Source: DATNPH01 sp036703315
Lineage (GTDB): Bacteria > Cyanobacteriota > Cyanobacteriia > Cyanobacteriales > Coleofasciculaceae
Assembly (NCBI GenBank): GCA_036703315.1
Contig: DATNPH010000046.1
Span: 1-10,351, forward strand
Direction of reading: 5' to 3'
Length of the DNA: 10,351 bases
A program made the position numbers and the translations under genes. Below the pieces are notes generated by a model. The model was not told where the DNA came from. It ran no database searches and saw only the letters and a list, made by a program, of their open reading frames with translations. Shown here in pieces: positions 1 through 6,745 of the stretch; position 1 is the first letter of the stretch; each line of letters begins with the position of its first letter.

Positions 1-149
1 GCCAGTAAAAGCTCTATTTGATCTCGATGAAGGTCACTTTCCAAAGGAGGTTCATCACTCCACAAATCGCAGGGTGGAATGATAATACCCTCAGATTCAG
101 CCAATGCTGCCGATTCACTGATAGCGTCTTTATTCTTGGCAAAGGTCAT
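1..149 (-). CDS. Uma2-family (DUF820) protein, N-terminal part, runs off the window
   Basis: An open frame on the minus strand starts at ATG (147-149) and stays open to the window edge, giving 49 complete codons. It encodes acidic and polar residues followed by a block reading IIIPPCDLWSDEPPLESDL and then HRDQIELLL. From memory this block matches the N-terminus of one subgroup of cyanobacterial Uma2/DUF820 proteins, which have a PD-(D/E)XK nuclease-like fold and occur in many copies per genome. The catalytic core would lie outside the window, so activity cannot be judged. The ATG has no visible ribosome binding site. An in-frame TTG at 162-164, preceded by AAAGGT, is an alternative start, and an in-frame TAG lies further upstream. 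It follows folB on the same strand after about 113 bases. The family call rests on pattern memory only. Confidence 0.55.
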   Translation of the reverse strand, partial: MTFAKNKDAISESAALAESEGIIIPPCDLWSDEPPLESDLHRDQIELLL

Positions 150-262
150 AGGGGTTGGAGGCAAGCGGCTACCTTTAGTCTAAGTGCGATCGCCTACGGC
201 ACCAGCAAAGCTGATCGCATCTCTCCAATCCCAGCCCCAAATTGATCTGTACTTTAACTAAC

Positions 263-631
263 CTAAGTACTGCTTTGATGCGTTCTAGTTATATCAATTG
301 TGATTTTGCCAGCAAAATCAGGGATAGGAGCAGCGAGTTTAGTTAACCGTACTTGGACTTGTTGCACTTTATCTAAGTTCAACATGGCATCTGCGATCGC
401 GCTTGCTAATTTTTCCACCAAGGCAAACTTTGATGTTTTCACTAACTGCTTGACTGCCTCAATGGCACGTCGATAATCAAGGGTATCAGCAATATCGTCA
501 CTTTCTCCTGCCGCTGCCAAATCTAGCCACAAAGTCAAGTCAACCTCGAACCACTGTCCCAGCACCTGCTCCTCTGGTAGGTAACCTATATAGCCGTAGC
601 AACGAATCCCGGTTAATTGAATGCAATCCAT
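263..631 (-). CDS. folB: dihydroneopterin aldolase (FolB)
   Basis: The 122-residue product is a full-length FolB. This enzyme cleaves 7,8-dihydroneopterin to 6-hydroxymethyl-7,8-dihydropterin and glycolaldehyde in cytosolic folate synthesis. Family landmarks are all visible: G-I-R-C-Y-G-Y near residues 8-14, the PEEQ segment with Glu21, the sDDiaDTlDY block ending at Tyr53, the FALVEKLA segment with Glu73, and TKLAAPI with Lys98. By alignment from memory, Glu21, Tyr53, Glu73 and Lys98 correspond to the substrate-binding and catalytic residues of characterised FolB enzymes. The length matches the usual 115-125 residues. The ATG at 629-631 gives the canonical N-terminus, although no strong ribosome binding site precedes it. 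The gene is not clustered with other folate genes here, which is common in cyanobacteria. A HIP1 site (393-400) lies inside it. Confidence 0.93.
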   Translation of the reverse strand: MDCIQLTGIRCYGYIGYLPEEQVLGQWFEVDLTLWLDLAAAGESDDIADTLDYRRAIEAVKQLVKTSKFALVEKLASAIADAMLNLDKVQQVQVRLTKLAAPIPDFAGKITIDITRTHQSST

Positions 632-705
632 TGGAAATCAATCTTAATTTGTAGACTTTAATCAAGAAACAGTAAACAACATATTTTTGGCAAAACCAGG
701 AGGAG

Positions 706-982
706 ATGCAGATGCCTTTACTCAGCCGACCTGAACAAAGAACAATGCAAGCAGGACTTGAGCAGGGAATATTGCAAACTGCTCGTGAAGTGGTGCTTGA
801 AGTCTTAAAAATACGGTTTGAAGTAGTGCCATAGAATTGATTGAAGCCGTTAATCAATCGAGAACACGTCTGTACTGAAATCGCTGCATCGGCAAGCGAT
901 CGCTATCTTTTCAATCGAGGAATTTCAGCAATTACTAGAACAATCGCCGACAAGTGAGGCAAAGGTGGGAGAAGAGAACTAA
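706..982 (+). pseudogene. frameshifted C-terminal remnant of an Rpn/DUF4351-type nuclease-family gene
   Basis: Three short plus-strand frames join into one protein-like sequence if two single-base deletions are restored. Frame one (706-831) gives a Q/G/E-rich linker (QAGLEQG) and then VVLEVLKIRFEVVP before TAG at 832. Frame two (about 828-857) gives IELIEAVNQ. Frame three (about 857-979) gives IENTSVLKSLHRQAIAIF then SIEEFQQLLEQ, ending at TAA 980-982. The order (GxxQG repeats, leucine-rich helix ending RFxxVP, then SVLKxLxxxAI and IEEFQxLL) is typical of the C-terminus of cyanobacterial DUF4351/Rpn (PD-(D/E)XK transposase-like) proteins, as I recall them. The N-terminal nuclease domain is missing: an in-frame TAA stands at 673-675 and folB begins at 631. 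A GGAGGA sequence just upstream mimics a ribosome binding site. It is inferred to be a decayed, non-functional fragment. Confidence 0.7.
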
Positions 983-997
983 ACTTTTGGGCTTAAC

Positions 998-1019
998 AAC
1001 ACAATGCAATGCTTGTGTT
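998..1019. terminator. short hairpin at the convergent junction, weak terminator candidate
   Basis: A perfect 7-base stem AACACAA/TTGTGTT (998-1004 and 1013-1019) encloses an 8-base loop. It overlaps the stop codon of the minus-strand gene that follows and sits between that gene and the converging pseudogene. No T-run follows on either strand, so termination is only a possibility from position. Confidence 0.25.
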
Positions 1020-1620
1020 ACTGAATCGCTGTTCTAGAAGGAGCTGCATGCGAAACAGCTCTATACAGCGGCTGTTCTTGCGCCATTGAAACAGCCATTA
1101 ATATGATATTCTCCCGTTCGAATGCGGGGAAACTGATTGTATAAATCATGTCATTCTGCTGCCACGTTAACGTCGAGAATTGGTAGGACGGATTTTGACG
1201 TGGTCCTTCTATCAGGTATCCCTCAACATTCGTCGTTAAGGAAATGCGATCGCCCCAAGCTTGATGCCTCTCTAACTCTTGTTTTGCACTCGGATTTGTC
1301 TTTCCCGCTACGGAAAAGCTGCCCAACAAGCAGGGCTGGGGGCTACGCTCACAAGTAAAAATACTAACAGTAAAGCTCTGTGGAGTTTCTGAGGGAAACA
1401 CAAGGACAACCAGTTTGTCATCTTCGATATCCGAATGACCACTGAGGGGAATGTCACTAGGTAAGCGCATCGCCAACCCCATTGGCAGTTTACTCTGGAT
1501 CAGCTCTATGTAGGACATAAACATAGGAGCCGGGCGGGCAGAGACAGCCATAGTACTGCCAAAAACAGCTAAATAAATAGGTATTGAGAGGAAACAATAC
1601 CGCAAAATTGGGTAGAGCAC
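1018..1620 (-). CDS. secreted protein of unknown function with N-terminal signal peptide
   Basis: The 200-residue product starts at a GTG (1618-1620) with an in-frame TAA immediately before it, so no longer start exists. Residues 1-28 look like a Sec signal peptide: an Arg at position 7, a hydrophobic stretch IPIYLAVFGSTMAV, then a likely cleavage site near AVSA/RPA. Starting at the ATG of Met24 would destroy this signal, which supports the GTG. The mature part is a mixed alpha/beta-like sequence with two cysteines close together (TCERSPQPC, about residues 109-117), which could form a disulphide outside the cytoplasm. A stretch with YLIEGPRQNPSYQF and W-Q-Q-N-D follows. I have the impression of a conserved cyanobacterial hypothetical family but know no function. 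The gene is monocistronic, with its own promoter just upstream. A HIP1 site lies at 1246-1253. Confidence 0.75.
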   Translation of the reverse strand: MLYPILRYCFLSIPIYLAVFGSTMAVSARPAPMFMSYIELIQSKLPMGLAMRLPSDIPLSGHSDIEDDKLVVLVFPSETPQSFTVSIFTCERSPQPCLLGSFSVAGKTNPSAKQELERHQAWGDRISLTTNVEGYLIEGPRQNPSYQFSTLTWQQNDMIYTISFPAFERENIILMAVSMAQEQPLYRAVSHAAPSRTAIQ

Positions 1621-1657
1621 TTAGGTCAGGTAGCTTTTAAAAGGTATATTTTAACTT

Positions 1658-1686
1658 ATTTTATCGTAATTATGTTTTTTTTACAA
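1658..1686 (-). promoter_or_regulatory. sigma-70-like promoter of the secreted-protein gene
   Basis: On the minus strand, TTGTAA (1681-1686) is followed after exactly 17 bases by TAAAAT (1658-1663). The spacer is A-rich, with a run of A just after the -35 hexamer. Predicted transcription start is near 1651, giving a leader of about 30 bases before the GTG start. This is inferred from sequence only. Confidence 0.5.
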
Positions 1687-1902
1687 ACGATGAAAGTCTC
1701 TTTACCTACTCCATTCAAGTCTTATAGCAGTTTTGTATCAATGAGTATACCGTTGTCGGCGTGAGGCAGGCTTGCTCTTGATCAAAAATTGTGTCCTTGG
1801 CTATTAGCATAATAATTACTAATCAGAACTATAAGAAACTTAGCAACTCTCACTAGACCAGCTCGGCAAAAGTTTTCCACCAGTATTGTTGCTAATGAAG
1901 GG

Positions 1903-1930
1903 GTGTTAGCGCAGCGGGACGAAGTCCGGG
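1903..1930. repeat. short GC-rich palindromic repeat-like element
   Basis: The segment GTGTTAGCGCAGCGGGACG plus AAGTCCGGG stands out from its AT-rich surroundings and carries a GGAC-GAA-GTCC hairpin. It resembles the dispersed GTTAGCG...AGCG...GAAG elements common between genes in filamentous cyanobacteria. Only one copy is in the window, so its repeat nature is recalled rather than shown here. Confidence 0.35.
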
Positions 1931-1955
1931 GGAGATAGGAAGAAGCAAGATTTTA

Positions 1956-2064
1956 ACTAGTGCAGCTCCATTGAAAGTCAAAAGTCACGCATTCAAAAGT
2001 TGTTTGAGCATAAGGTGTTTAACCGCTTGTAATCGGGTCACTTATTTGGTCAGCCTGCACTAGT
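1956..2064. repeat. 10-base terminal inverted repeats bounding 109 bases
   Basis: ACTAGTGCAG at 1956-1965 has its exact reverse complement CTGCACTAGT at 2055-2064. The enclosed 89 bases contain no gene. The arrangement resembles a small non-autonomous (MITE-like) element, but no target-site duplication is evident and the arms do not extend beyond 10 bases. It could be chance or a long-range hairpin. Confidence 0.3.
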
Positions 2065-2476
2065 GGGTTATTTCCGTCGGGTTAGTTTAGTACCTAACTT
2101 CAAGAAAAATTAAACTTTGTGAAAATTATAGGTTTTATGAAGATAACAAAAGCCCTTCTAAAATTAGTTAATATTGGAAAAACTATAAATTGTTGACAGT
2201 GGCAGAGCTTCTACGGGAACTCTTCCTTCCCGAAGAAGGTTTCAGTCGGTAAATCGGGCGCATAGGCAGCCCTATCCTGATGATGGATGTTAAAAACTAG
2301 CGCCTCAGCTCTAATCGACTGAAAATGGCTTGGTAAATCAAACTCATAAAATGGCTGGTTGTAGAAAAAATTAATGTGCCTAATAAAGGCGTATCCGCAA
2401 CGCCGCTAAAACCCAAAAGCCTTAAGACTAAGACACACTAGAGAATCTGGCTTCGGCGAGGAGAACACACTAAGCA

Positions 2477-5400
2477 ATGAAGATGCTTTTATTTGGCAAT
2501 GGAGCAGTCAGTTTTGAAGATGTGCATCCCTATCACCACATCGATTTGGCTCCCGAAGCAGCCTTTGATGATTTGACTCGCTTGGCTACCTGCGTATGCC
2601 AAACACCTATAGCTTTACTGTGCCTCCTTGATGCCAAAGGCTGGTTGCTTAAGTCACAAGTTGGCTTAGATCCTGACTCTATTGATTCGTACTTGGCGTT
2701 GTGTACCGAAATGATGCTGCACCAGGGAAGCTGGGATTCCCGTGTATTGACGGTACCGGATGCTTCAGTCGATCAACGGTTTGCTACCTATGATCTAGTA
2801 AGCTCCCAACAGAAAGTCAGGTTTTACGCCAGTACCCCATTAGTCACCCCTCAAGGACTAATACTAGGTACCTTAGTGGTAATTGATCGTGTGCCACGAG
2901 AGCTAACGTTACAACAACAAGAGGCGCTGGCAGCGTTGAGCAGACAAGCGATCGCACAATTAGAGTTGCGTAAAAACTCAACCAATCTGACAGGAGAGGA
3001 GAGTAAGCATCATCCTGTGGAAGAGGCACTCATCGCGTCACAGAAAGAACTCCGAGACATCAAGTGGGCACTGGATCAATCGGCGATTGTAGCAATTACT
3101 GACGACACAGGGAAAATTACCTACGTAAACGATAAGTTCTGCGAGATTTCAAAATATTCTAAAGAAGAACTACTGGGTCAAAACGACCGTCTTATCAAGT
3201 CCGATTACCACTCCTTGCACTTTTTTAAACAAATCTTGGCAACTATTAGCAGAGGAAAGATCTGGAAAGGGGAAATCAGGAACCGGGCTAAAGACGGCGG
3301 TTTTTACTGGATCGAAACAACGATCATGCCAATCTTGAATGCTCACCGGAAACCCTACGAGTATGTATTAATTGGTCAAGATATCACTGAACGCAAGCGG
3401 GCAGAGGAAGAGCGCGATCGCTTTTTTAGGCTCTCGCCCGATTTGCAATGTATTGCTGGGTTTGATGGGTATTTCAAGCGAGTGAATCCAGCATTTGAAA
3501 AAACCCTTCTTTACACTACAGACGGACTGCTTGGCAAACCCTTTCTTGATTTCGTTCACCCTGATGATAGAGCAGTAACCCTGGCTGAATTAAAGAAGCT
3601 TTCCATCAACCAAGCGCCCATCCGTTTTGAGAATCGATATCGTTGTCAGGATGGTTCTTACAAGTGGTTGGCATGGAACTCCTTTGGAGTGGTCGAGGAA
3701 GGATTAGTGTATGCGAGCGCCCGTGATATTACTAAGAGCAAGCAAACTAAAGCCACATTACTAGAGCGATCGCGCCTCTCAACTCTAGAAGCCGACGTGG
3801 GTGCAGCGCTAGGACAAAGCACGACGTTGTCGGAAAGCCTCAAGCGATGCACAGAGGCAATGGTGCAGCATCTCGACGCTCTCGGGGCGGCGATTTGGAC
3901 AGTTGACCGGGCAGATCTTGGAGCCAGCGATGTTTCTCCTCTACACTTGCAAACATCCACTGAGCAGCCTACACCCGCCAATACTGTTCCTGATCGCATT
4001 TCGCCAAACCATCACCTCATTAATGCAATTGCCCAAACTAGGCAACCAATAAACCTTGAACTGTTTACTCAAGATGAGGACACAGGTACCAACGCGACAA
4101 ACCACACAAGTTTCTTTGGTGGCTATCCTCTAATTGTTGAGTCGCGCCTCGTCGGTGTGATTGCACTGTATACTCGTCAACCCTTCTCCACTGTAGTTCA
4201 CGGAGTCTTAGGGTGGGTGGCGAATACGATCGCCATTGCAATTGACCGCTCTTGGGCACGGGAAGAACTCCTGAGCCGCCGTGAAGCCCTACTTTTCCAA
4301 CTAGCAAGCCAAATTCGGAATTCTCTTGACCTGGATACCATTCTGGACACCGCCGTCACTGAAATTCGGAATTTACTCGGAGTTGACTGCTGTCACTTTT
4401 TGTGGTGCTTCTATGAGTCCGGGCAGCACACCTTGAATGTGACTCACGAAGCGCGCAACCCTGAATCACCGAGTCTGTTGGGAGAGTGCCCACCACCACA
4501 GCTTGTGCCTCTGGCTAAGACAATCTGCAAGCTTGAGAGGTTGCGAATTAATAATCTTGCCGAAGCATCGGATTTAGAGCCCGAAATCAGAGCCTCCCTC
4601 ACGGCTTGGGGCATTACCTCGGGATTACTGCTACCTCTCAAAACTCACTCCGGTCAAGTGGGAGCTATTGTTTGTATTCATCACAATAACCCTCGCCAGT
4701 GGAGCGATCATGAAGTTGAACTGCTGCAAGCTGTGGTCGATCAACTCGCGATCGCTATTGAGCAGGCAGAATTATTTGCAAAAACTCGTGCCGCTGCCCT
4801 TGCCGCTCAAACTCAAGCGCGTCACCTAGAACTCGCATTACAAGAGCTTCAGCAGACCGAAGCGCGACTTATTCAGACCGAAAAATTATCCAGCCTCGGT
4901 CAAATGGTTGCCGGTATTGCCCATGAAATCAACAATCCTGTCTGTTTTATCACAGGTAACCTCATCCATGCAACTAACTATATCCAAGATCTACTCGGTC
5001 TAATTAACCGCTATCAACAGCACGGCAATAATCCTGACGAGTCCCTTCAAGACTACATAGAAGAAATTGACTTAGAATTCCTTATCGAAGACTTGCCGAA
5101 AATCCTGTCTTCTATGCAAATGGGCGCAGACCGCATTCATGAGATTGTCCTTTCTTTGCGGAATTTTTCTCGGTTGGATGATGCGGAAATGACCCCTGTG
5201 AACATTCATGAGGGGCTTGATAGTACGTTGCTAATTCTCCATAACCGCTTAAAACCCAGTGGTCATAATCCTGGCATCACAGTTATCAAAGAGTACAGCA
5301 ACTTACCCCTTGTGCAGTGCTACGCTGGTCAGCTTAATCAAGTTTTCATGAATATCATCAGTAATGCCATTGATGCTCTAGAAAACCAACCTCAATCACG

Positions 5401-5740
5401 ACACATCACTATTTGTACTGAGGTTTTAAACGCAAATGCCAAGAGTGAGGAGTTGCAAGAAGAGCGCTCATCCCTAGCCCCGAACTCAGTACCATCTGAT
5501 GACGTGGTTATTCGGATTCGCGACAATGGACCAGGAATGACACACGAGGTTATCGCACATCTTTTCGACCCATTTTTCACGACAAAACCTGTAGGTAAGG
5601 GAACTGGTTTAGGGCTGTCGATTAGCTATCAAATCGTGGTGGAGAAACATGGTGGTCTTCTCAAATGCTTCTCTGAGCCAGGTGAGGGAGCAGAATTTTG
5701 GATTCAAATTCCGATCGCCCCGCCAGTTTCCCTAATCTAA
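2477..5740 (+). CDS. soluble GAF-PAS-PAS-GAF-GAF sensor histidine kinase
   Basis: This 1087-residue product is a cytoplasmic sensor kinase with no membrane segment and no receiver domain. In order it shows GAF1 (about 25-165), PAS1 (about 195-310, ending in a DITERKRAEEE linker), PAS2 (about 311-425, ending ARDITKSK), GAF2 (about 435-592), GAF3 (about 605-765), a glutamine-rich coiled coil (770-800), a HisKA-type H-box and a HATPase_c domain. The H-box GIAHEINNP carries the expected phospho-acceptor His816. The ATP site has the N-box NIISNAIDAL (Asn963), the G1 box DNGPGM (Asp1016), the F box FDPFFTTKP and the G2 box GTGLGLS (1042-1048). All catalytic motifs are intact. GAF3 resembles the family that includes bilin-binding GAFs but lacks the Cys-His pair expected at the chromophore site, so light sensing by a bilin is not supported. 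The ligand is unknown. ATG 2477 is weakly supported by GAGGAG 13 bases upstream; ATG 2483 is a near equivalent. It converges with a response regulator gene 33 bases downstream, a candidate partner. Confidence 0.92.
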   Translation: MKMLLFGNGAVSFEDVHPYHHIDLAPEAAFDDLTRLATCVCQTPIALLCLLDAKGWLLKSQVGLDPDSIDSYLALCTEMMLHQGSWDSRVLTVPDASVDQRFATYDLVSSQQKVRFYASTPLVTPQGLILGTLVVIDRVPRELTLQQQEALAALSRQAIAQLELRKNSTNLTGEESKHHPVEEALIASQKELRDIKWALDQSAIVAITDDTGKITYVNDKFCEISKYSKEELLGQNDRLIKSDYHSLHFFKQILATISRGKIWKGEIRNRAKDGGFYWIETTIMPILNAHRKPYEYVLIGQDITERKRAEEERDRFFRLSPDLQCIAGFDGYFKRVNPAFEKTLLYTTDGLLGKPFLDFVHPDDRAVTLAELKKLSINQAPIRFENRYRCQDGSYKWLAWNSFGVVEEGLVYASARDITKSKQTKATLLERSRLSTLEADVGAALGQSTTLSESLKRCTEAMVQHLDALGAAIWTVDRADLGASDVSPLHLQTSTEQPTPANTVPDRISPNHHLINAIAQTRQPINLELFTQDEDTGTNATNHTSFFGGYPLIVESRLVGVIALYTRQPFSTVVHGVLGWVANTIAIAIDRSWAREELLSRREALLFQLASQIRNSLDLDTILDTAVTEIRNLLGVDCCHFLWCFYESGQHTLNVTHEARNPESPSLLGECPPPQLVPLAKTICKLERLRINNLAEASDLEPEIRASLTAWGITSGLLLPLKTHSGQVGAIVCIHHNNPRQWSDHEVELLQAVVDQLAIAIEQAELFAKTRAAALAAQTQARHLELALQELQQTEARLIQTEKLSSLGQMVAGIAHEINNPVCFITGNLIHATNYIQDLLGLINRYQQHGNNPDESLQDYIEEIDLEFLIEDLPKILSSMQMGADRIHEIVLSLRNFSRLDDAEMTPVNIHEGLDSTLLILHNRLKPSGHNPGITVIKEYSNLPLVQCYAGQLNQVFMNIISNAIDALENQPQSRHITICTEVLNANAKSEELQEERSSLAPNSVPSDDVVIRIRDNGPGMTHEVIAHLFDPFFTTKPVGKGTGLGLSISYQIVVEKHGGLLKCFSEPGEGAEFWIQIPIAPPVSLI

Positions 5741-5765
5741 TCCAAAATCTATACTCCAAAATCTA
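5741..5765. repeat. tandem direct repeat between convergent genes
   Basis: TCCAAAATCTA occurs at 5741-5751 and again at 5755-5765, followed by a partial third unit (AAAATCCA). It fills nearly all of the 33-base gap between the kinase and regulator genes. AAATC-type short repeats like this are common in cyanobacterial intergenic DNA. No hairpin terminator is visible in the gap. Confidence 0.55.
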
Positions 5766-5773
5766 AAATCCAC

Positions 5774-6421
5774 CTAAGCCATACTGCTCTCAATCGCCCA
5801 ACGTGCTAATTCAGTGCGGTTATGAAGACCTGTTTTGCCCAGCATATTAGAGACATGACTTTCAATGGTTCGCTGACTCACATTCATCTGCTCAGCAATT
5901 TCTCGATTAGCCATACCTCTAGCTACAAATTGGACAACTTTAAGTTCTGTTGGAGTTAACTCAACATCAAAAGGAACCTGGATTTTCGGTCCAGCCTCTG
6001 CACCTGTACCAGAGTGATGAATCAGACGAGTGGCTTGCTTGAGGGATGATTCCACCTGTGCAACCAGTTCTTCTGGCTCAAATGGTTTCACCATGTAGAC
6101 ATCAGCACCAGTATTAAGCCCCTTCACTCGGTCTTGGCTTTGCCCCTTGGCTGAGAGAAACAGCACTGGAATCCAGCTAGTGCGAGGGTCTTGTCTGACA
6201 TTCTCCACCAATGCATAGCCGTCCATCTCCGGCATCATCACATCGCAGATTATCATGTCAGGAACTTCCTGCTCTAAAATCTCCAGCGCATCTCGACCAT
6301 TTTCAGCCGTGATGACTTCATACCCCCGAAACTCTAGATAATCCTTGACAAGTAAGATCAGGTTGGGGTCGTCATCAATCAGCAGCAGTCGCTTGTTATC
6401 TCTAACACCATTTTCTTTCAT
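5774..6421 (-). CDS. NarL/FixJ-type two-component response regulator
   Basis: The 215-residue product has an N-terminal receiver domain (about 10-130) and a C-terminal LuxR-type helix-turn-helix (about 154-212). The receiver is canonical: the acidic pair Asp16/Asp17, phosphorylation site Asp60 in IICDVMMPEMDGY, Ser90 in the switch position (LFLSAKG) and Lys112 in VKPFEPEEL. The DNA-binding part shows LTPTELKVVQFVARGMANRE and then IAEQMNVSQRTIESHVSNML, the usual NarL/LuxR recognition-helix region. It is therefore predicted to be a phosphorylation-controlled transcription factor. Overall it resembles the cyanobacterial/plastid Ycf29-like group, but I cannot tell whether it is the orthologue of Rre1, NblR or another paralogue. 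The ATG at 6419-6421 has only a weak ribosome binding site. The gene converges on the histidine kinase, whose phosphoryl group it may accept (inference from position). Confidence 0.93.
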   Translation of the reverse strand: MKENGVRDNKRLLLIDDDPNLILLVKDYLEFRGYEVITAENGRDALEILEQEVPDMIICDVMMPEMDGYALVENVRQDPRTSWIPVLFLSAKGQSQDRVKGLNTGADVYMVKPFEPEELVAQVESSLKQATRLIHHSGTGAEAGPKIQVPFDVELTPTELKVVQFVARGMANREIAEQMNVSQRTIESHVSNMLGKTGLHNRTELARWAIESSMA

Positions 6422-6745
6422 GTTGCAACACTCGCCATGTCTGGCTGGCTGAAATTCGCAATTAACTCCCTATGTATTATCCGCAAGACTCTCTAAACCT
6501 TACAACCTGCTACAAGAGATTTGTGTAAGGCAAAACATTAGTTTCCACACTTGCCTCAGAACAGGAGTGATGTGTAAATAGCTCACGAAAATTCAGTAGG
6601 GATACGGAAGGATATCGATTAGGTACTATGTTAATTTACTAAACTTGGAAAACTTAAACAGAGCTACATCTGGTGCTTGAAACGCTCTCCATACGGTACT
6701 TACCTTGTATTAAAGGCATCTGTTGAGTAGTTAATAAAAATTTGC
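6422..6745. other. 324-base intergenic region upstream of the response regulator
   Basis: Apart from the predicted promoter near 6476-6505 the region contains no open frame with gene-like features. No clear hairpin plus T-run terminates the ferredoxin-like gene that ends at 6746. Given the length and the separate promoter, the regulator and the ferredoxin-like gene are probably separate transcription units although they share a strand. Confidence 0.5.
6476..6505 (-). promoter_or_regulatory. sigma-70-like promoter of the response regulator gene
   Basis: On the minus strand TTGTAA (6500-6505) and GATAAT (6476-6481) are separated by 18 bases. Transcription would start near 6469, leaving a leader of about 48 bases before the regulator's ATG. 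Prediction only. Confidence 0.45.

Larger units (their letters stand above)
1621..2476. other. 855-base region without a supported gene
   Basis: Both strands contain only short open frames, none with a credible start, ribosome binding site and family signature. The part nearest 1620 holds the promoter of the minus-strand gene. The middle holds a palindromic repeat-like element (1903-1930) and a pair of inverted 10-mers (1956-1965 and 2055-2064). The part before the histidine kinase holds a small hairpin GGCGT/ACGCC (2388-2392 and 2400-2404). It also holds two overlapping start-less minus-strand open frames (2214-2405 and 2300-2437). GAGGAG at 2458-2463 is the likely, rather distant, ribosome binding site of the kinase gene. 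A convincing kinase promoter was not identified. Confidence 0.6.

Noticed and set aside
18..245. 75-codon plus-strand open frame
   Set aside because: It lies opposite the Uma2-like N-terminus and has no family signature or ribosome binding site.
540..857. 105-codon minus-strand open frame
   Set aside because: It overlaps the start of folB in another frame and lies antisense to the Rpn/DUF4351 remnant, whose reading is protein-like; its own translation is not.
2116..2196. Short plus-strand peptide frame starting at ATG near 2138
   Set aside because: Only about 19 codons, no ribosome binding site, no similarity recognised.
1621..2476. Possible riboswitch or structured leader before the kinase
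   Set aside because: Only small hairpins (for example CCTTC/GAAGG near 2230 and GGCGT/ACGCC at 2388) are present; no known riboswitch core could be recognised.
3658..4641. Several minus-strand open frames inside the kinase gene
   Set aside because: All lie opposite a continuous, domain-rich coding sequence and show no features of their own.
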